Assembly: GCA_002695005.1 (NCBI GenBank)
Contig: NZNT01000020.1
Location: forward strand, 310,001 to 374,000
DNA: 64,000 nucleotides
Reading direction: 5' to 3'
Origin: Maritimibacter sp.
GTDB lineage: Bacteria > Pseudomonadota > Alphaproteobacteria > Rhodobacterales > Rhodobacteraceae
The notes under the pieces were generated by a model, which made no database searches, was not told where the DNA came from, and saw only the letters and a program-made list of their open reading frames with translations. This document shows, piece by piece, positions 62,877-64,000 of the stretch. How positions within the stretch are numbered: position 1 is the first letter of the stretch; each line of letters opens with the position of its first letter. Position numbers and translations under genes: made by a program.

Positions 62877-63410
62877 TCAGCCCGGGTTCGCCTCAAGATA
62901 GGCGATGACATTGGCGCGGTCCTCGATATCGTTCAGGCCCGAGAAGGTCATCTTGGTGCCGTTGATGTCGCTGCGCGGGTTCTCGAGGAATGCGTTCAAC
63001 TCTTCCGGGGTCCAGCTGCCTTCGACCGAGGCCATCGCGTCGGAATAGGAGAAATCGCCGACGGCGGCGACTTCGCGGCCGACCACACCGTCGAGATGCG
63101 GGCCGGTGCCGTTGGTGCCGTCGAGCTTGTGGCAGGATTTGCACTTGTTGTAGACCCGCTCGCCCGCGCCGGCATCGGCTTCGGCGAACACTTCTTCAAA
63201 GCTGACTTCGACGGCCTCTTCGCCACCGTCTTCGCTGCTCTCTTCGAGGTTGGCGATCACATAGCCCTGGCTGTGTTCTTCAGCCTCGTCACCATGCCCC
63301 TCGGCCTCGCTCATATAGAGCGCGTCCGCACCCCAGCTGGCGAAGAGAAAAATCAGGAGGGCGGCGCATACGGCGGCGCCGGCCTTGGTGAAGGTCATTG
63401 TGTCGAACAT
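62877..63410 (-). CDS. membrane-anchored c-type cytochrome
   Basis: A 177-residue protein. Residues 8-30 are an uncleaved-looking signal anchor (AGAAVCAALLIFLFASWGA). An acidic linker of about 60 residues follows (Glu/Asp/Gly-rich, EEHSQGYVIANLEESSEDGG in part), then a class I cytochrome c domain: heme-binding KCKSCHKLDG, GPHLDGVVGREVAAV, and methionine ligand in GTKMTFSGLND. The layout is that of anchored cytochrome cy/c552 of Rhodobacter and Paracoccus, which passes electrons from the bc1 complex to oxidases. ATG 63410 begins MFDTMTFTKAG. Confidence 0.93.
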   Translation of the reverse strand: MFDTMTFTKAGAAVCAALLIFLFASWGADALYMSEAEGHGDEAEEHSQGYVIANLEESSEDGGEEAVEVSFEEVFAEADAGAGERVYNKCKSCHKLDGTNGTGPHLDGVVGREVAAVGDFSYSDAMASVEGSWTPEELNAFLENPRSDINGTKMTFSGLNDIEDRANVIAYLEANPG

Positions 63411-63539
63411 GTCGCGTTCCATCTGAAGCCTAGTCTCGCGGGTGTCTACACGCTTTAACCCGGACGTTTCAAGCGGTATGAGGCGCGACGAATTGCGACA
63501 TCGTGTCTGAGCGCAGACCATGAACCGGGAGGGCAGGCC

Positions 63540-64000
63540 GTGACGGGGAAGATAGCGTTCCAAGGCGAACCGGGGGCCTATTCCCATGAGGCCTGCATCG
63601 ACGCGCGCCCCGACATGGAGGCGATCCCCTGCGCCACCTTCGAAGACGTGATCGAGGCGGTGCGTTCGGGCGCGACGGATCTGGCGATGCTGCCGGTGGA
63701 AAACTCCACCTACGGGCGGGTGGCCGACATCCACCGCCTGCTGCCGGAAAGCGGGCTGCATATCCTCGACGAAGCCTTCGTCCGGGTGCGGATTTCGCTG
63801 ATGGGGGCGCCGGGGGCCAGGCTTGAGGACGTCAAGGACGTGCGCGCCCACCTCGTGCTGCTGCCTCAGTCCGCACAATTCCTGAAGCGTCACGGTATCC
63901 GTGGACACGCCGCCGCCGACAGCGCCGGGGCCGCCGCCGACCTGGCCGCGCACCGCACCGTCGGGGAGGGCGTGCTCGCTTCGACGCTGGCCGCCGAGAT
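63540..64000 (+). CDS. pheA: prephenate dehydratase, N-terminal part (truncated by window end)
   Basis: The first 153 codons of prephenate dehydratase, which makes phenylpyruvate for phenylalanine synthesis. Start GTG 63540 follows GGGAGGG. Visible: KIAFQGEPGAYSHEACIDAR, ATFEDVIEAVRSGATDLAML, PVENSTYGRVADIHRLLPES, and HAAADSAGAAADLA, the usual catalytic-domain segments. There is no chorismate-mutase domain at the N-terminus, so it is the stand-alone alphaproteobacterial type. The C-terminal part (TRF motif and ACT domain) lies beyond the window. Divergent from the cytochrome gene. Confidence 0.95.
   Translation, partial: MTGKIAFQGEPGAYSHEACIDARPDMEAIPCATFEDVIEAVRSGATDLAMLPVENSTYGRVADIHRLLPESGLHILDEAFVRVRISLMGAPGARLEDVKDVRAHLVLLPQSAQFLKRHGIRGHAAADSAGAAADLAAHRTVGEGVLASTLAAE

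Overview
The window is a GC-rich, densely packed chromosomal segment of an alphaproteobacterium, most likely family Rhodobacteraceae (Roseobacter group). This rests on inference from content and gene order: an uninterrupted sucA-sucB-(accessory)-lpd block, a plant-type glutamate-cysteine ligase near rsmE, uvrC-pgsA-moaD-moaE, dnaX-ybaB-recR, sseA beside an aromatic/aspartate aminotransferase, and a membrane-anchored cytochrome c beside pheA. No tRNA, rRNA, CRISPR array, transposase or phage module was seen. About 66 protein genes are supported, mostly housekeeping, and neighbours often overlap by 4 nt (ATGA/GTGA).

Layout. 1-6.4 kb (+): end of 2-oxoglutarate dehydrogenase E1, E2 with two lipoyl domains, a less GC-rich small secreted protein, two MAPEG-type membrane proteins, a small membrane protein, a lipoprotein, and E3. 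6.4-12.6 kb: aminotransferase and sulfurtransferase, an ArsR regulator with ArsP-like permease and a clear operator-like palindrome, YaiI, S-formylglutathione hydrolase, YqgE. 12.7-19.8 kb: DsbD N-domain-like protein, RND pump with adaptor, MoaB, a cysteine-free uracil-DNA glycosylase. 19.9-27.9 kb (+): membrane protein; pyrB, three small membrane proteins, a dihydroorotase-like protein lacking key metal ligands, an acetyltransferase, PlsY; then four consecutive DUF805 genes. 27.9-36.2 kb: gshA-rsmE block, UbiA, large OmpA/BON-like envelope protein, hydrolase-like protein. 36.2-47.8 kb (mostly -): moaE/moaD/pgsA/uvrC, a pteridine-reductase-like SDR, Ca/Na antiporter, a 52-residue CxxC protein, S49 peptidase, ABC exporter, recR/ybaB/dnaX. 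48-51.4 kb: hemF and three tandem TbpB-barrel-like lipoproteins, followed by about 560 bp with no convincing gene. 52-64 kb: an SDR lacking YxxxK, RsmC-like methyltransferase, ClpS, HAD hydrolase, D,D-carboxypeptidase with SPOR domain, YejABEF-type peptide importer, cytochrome c, and the start of prephenate dehydratase.

The most interesting structure not explained by genes is a composite, multi-hairpin intergenic element. It occurs as two colinear copies in opposite orientations (6495-6747 and 47906-48068) and as a half copy at 37645-37701. The best gene-level candidates for further work are the TbpB-like lipoprotein triplet, the DUF805 array, the pyrB operon with a pseudo-dihydroorotase and PH-like membrane proteins, and the SDR without its catalytic Tyr/Lys.
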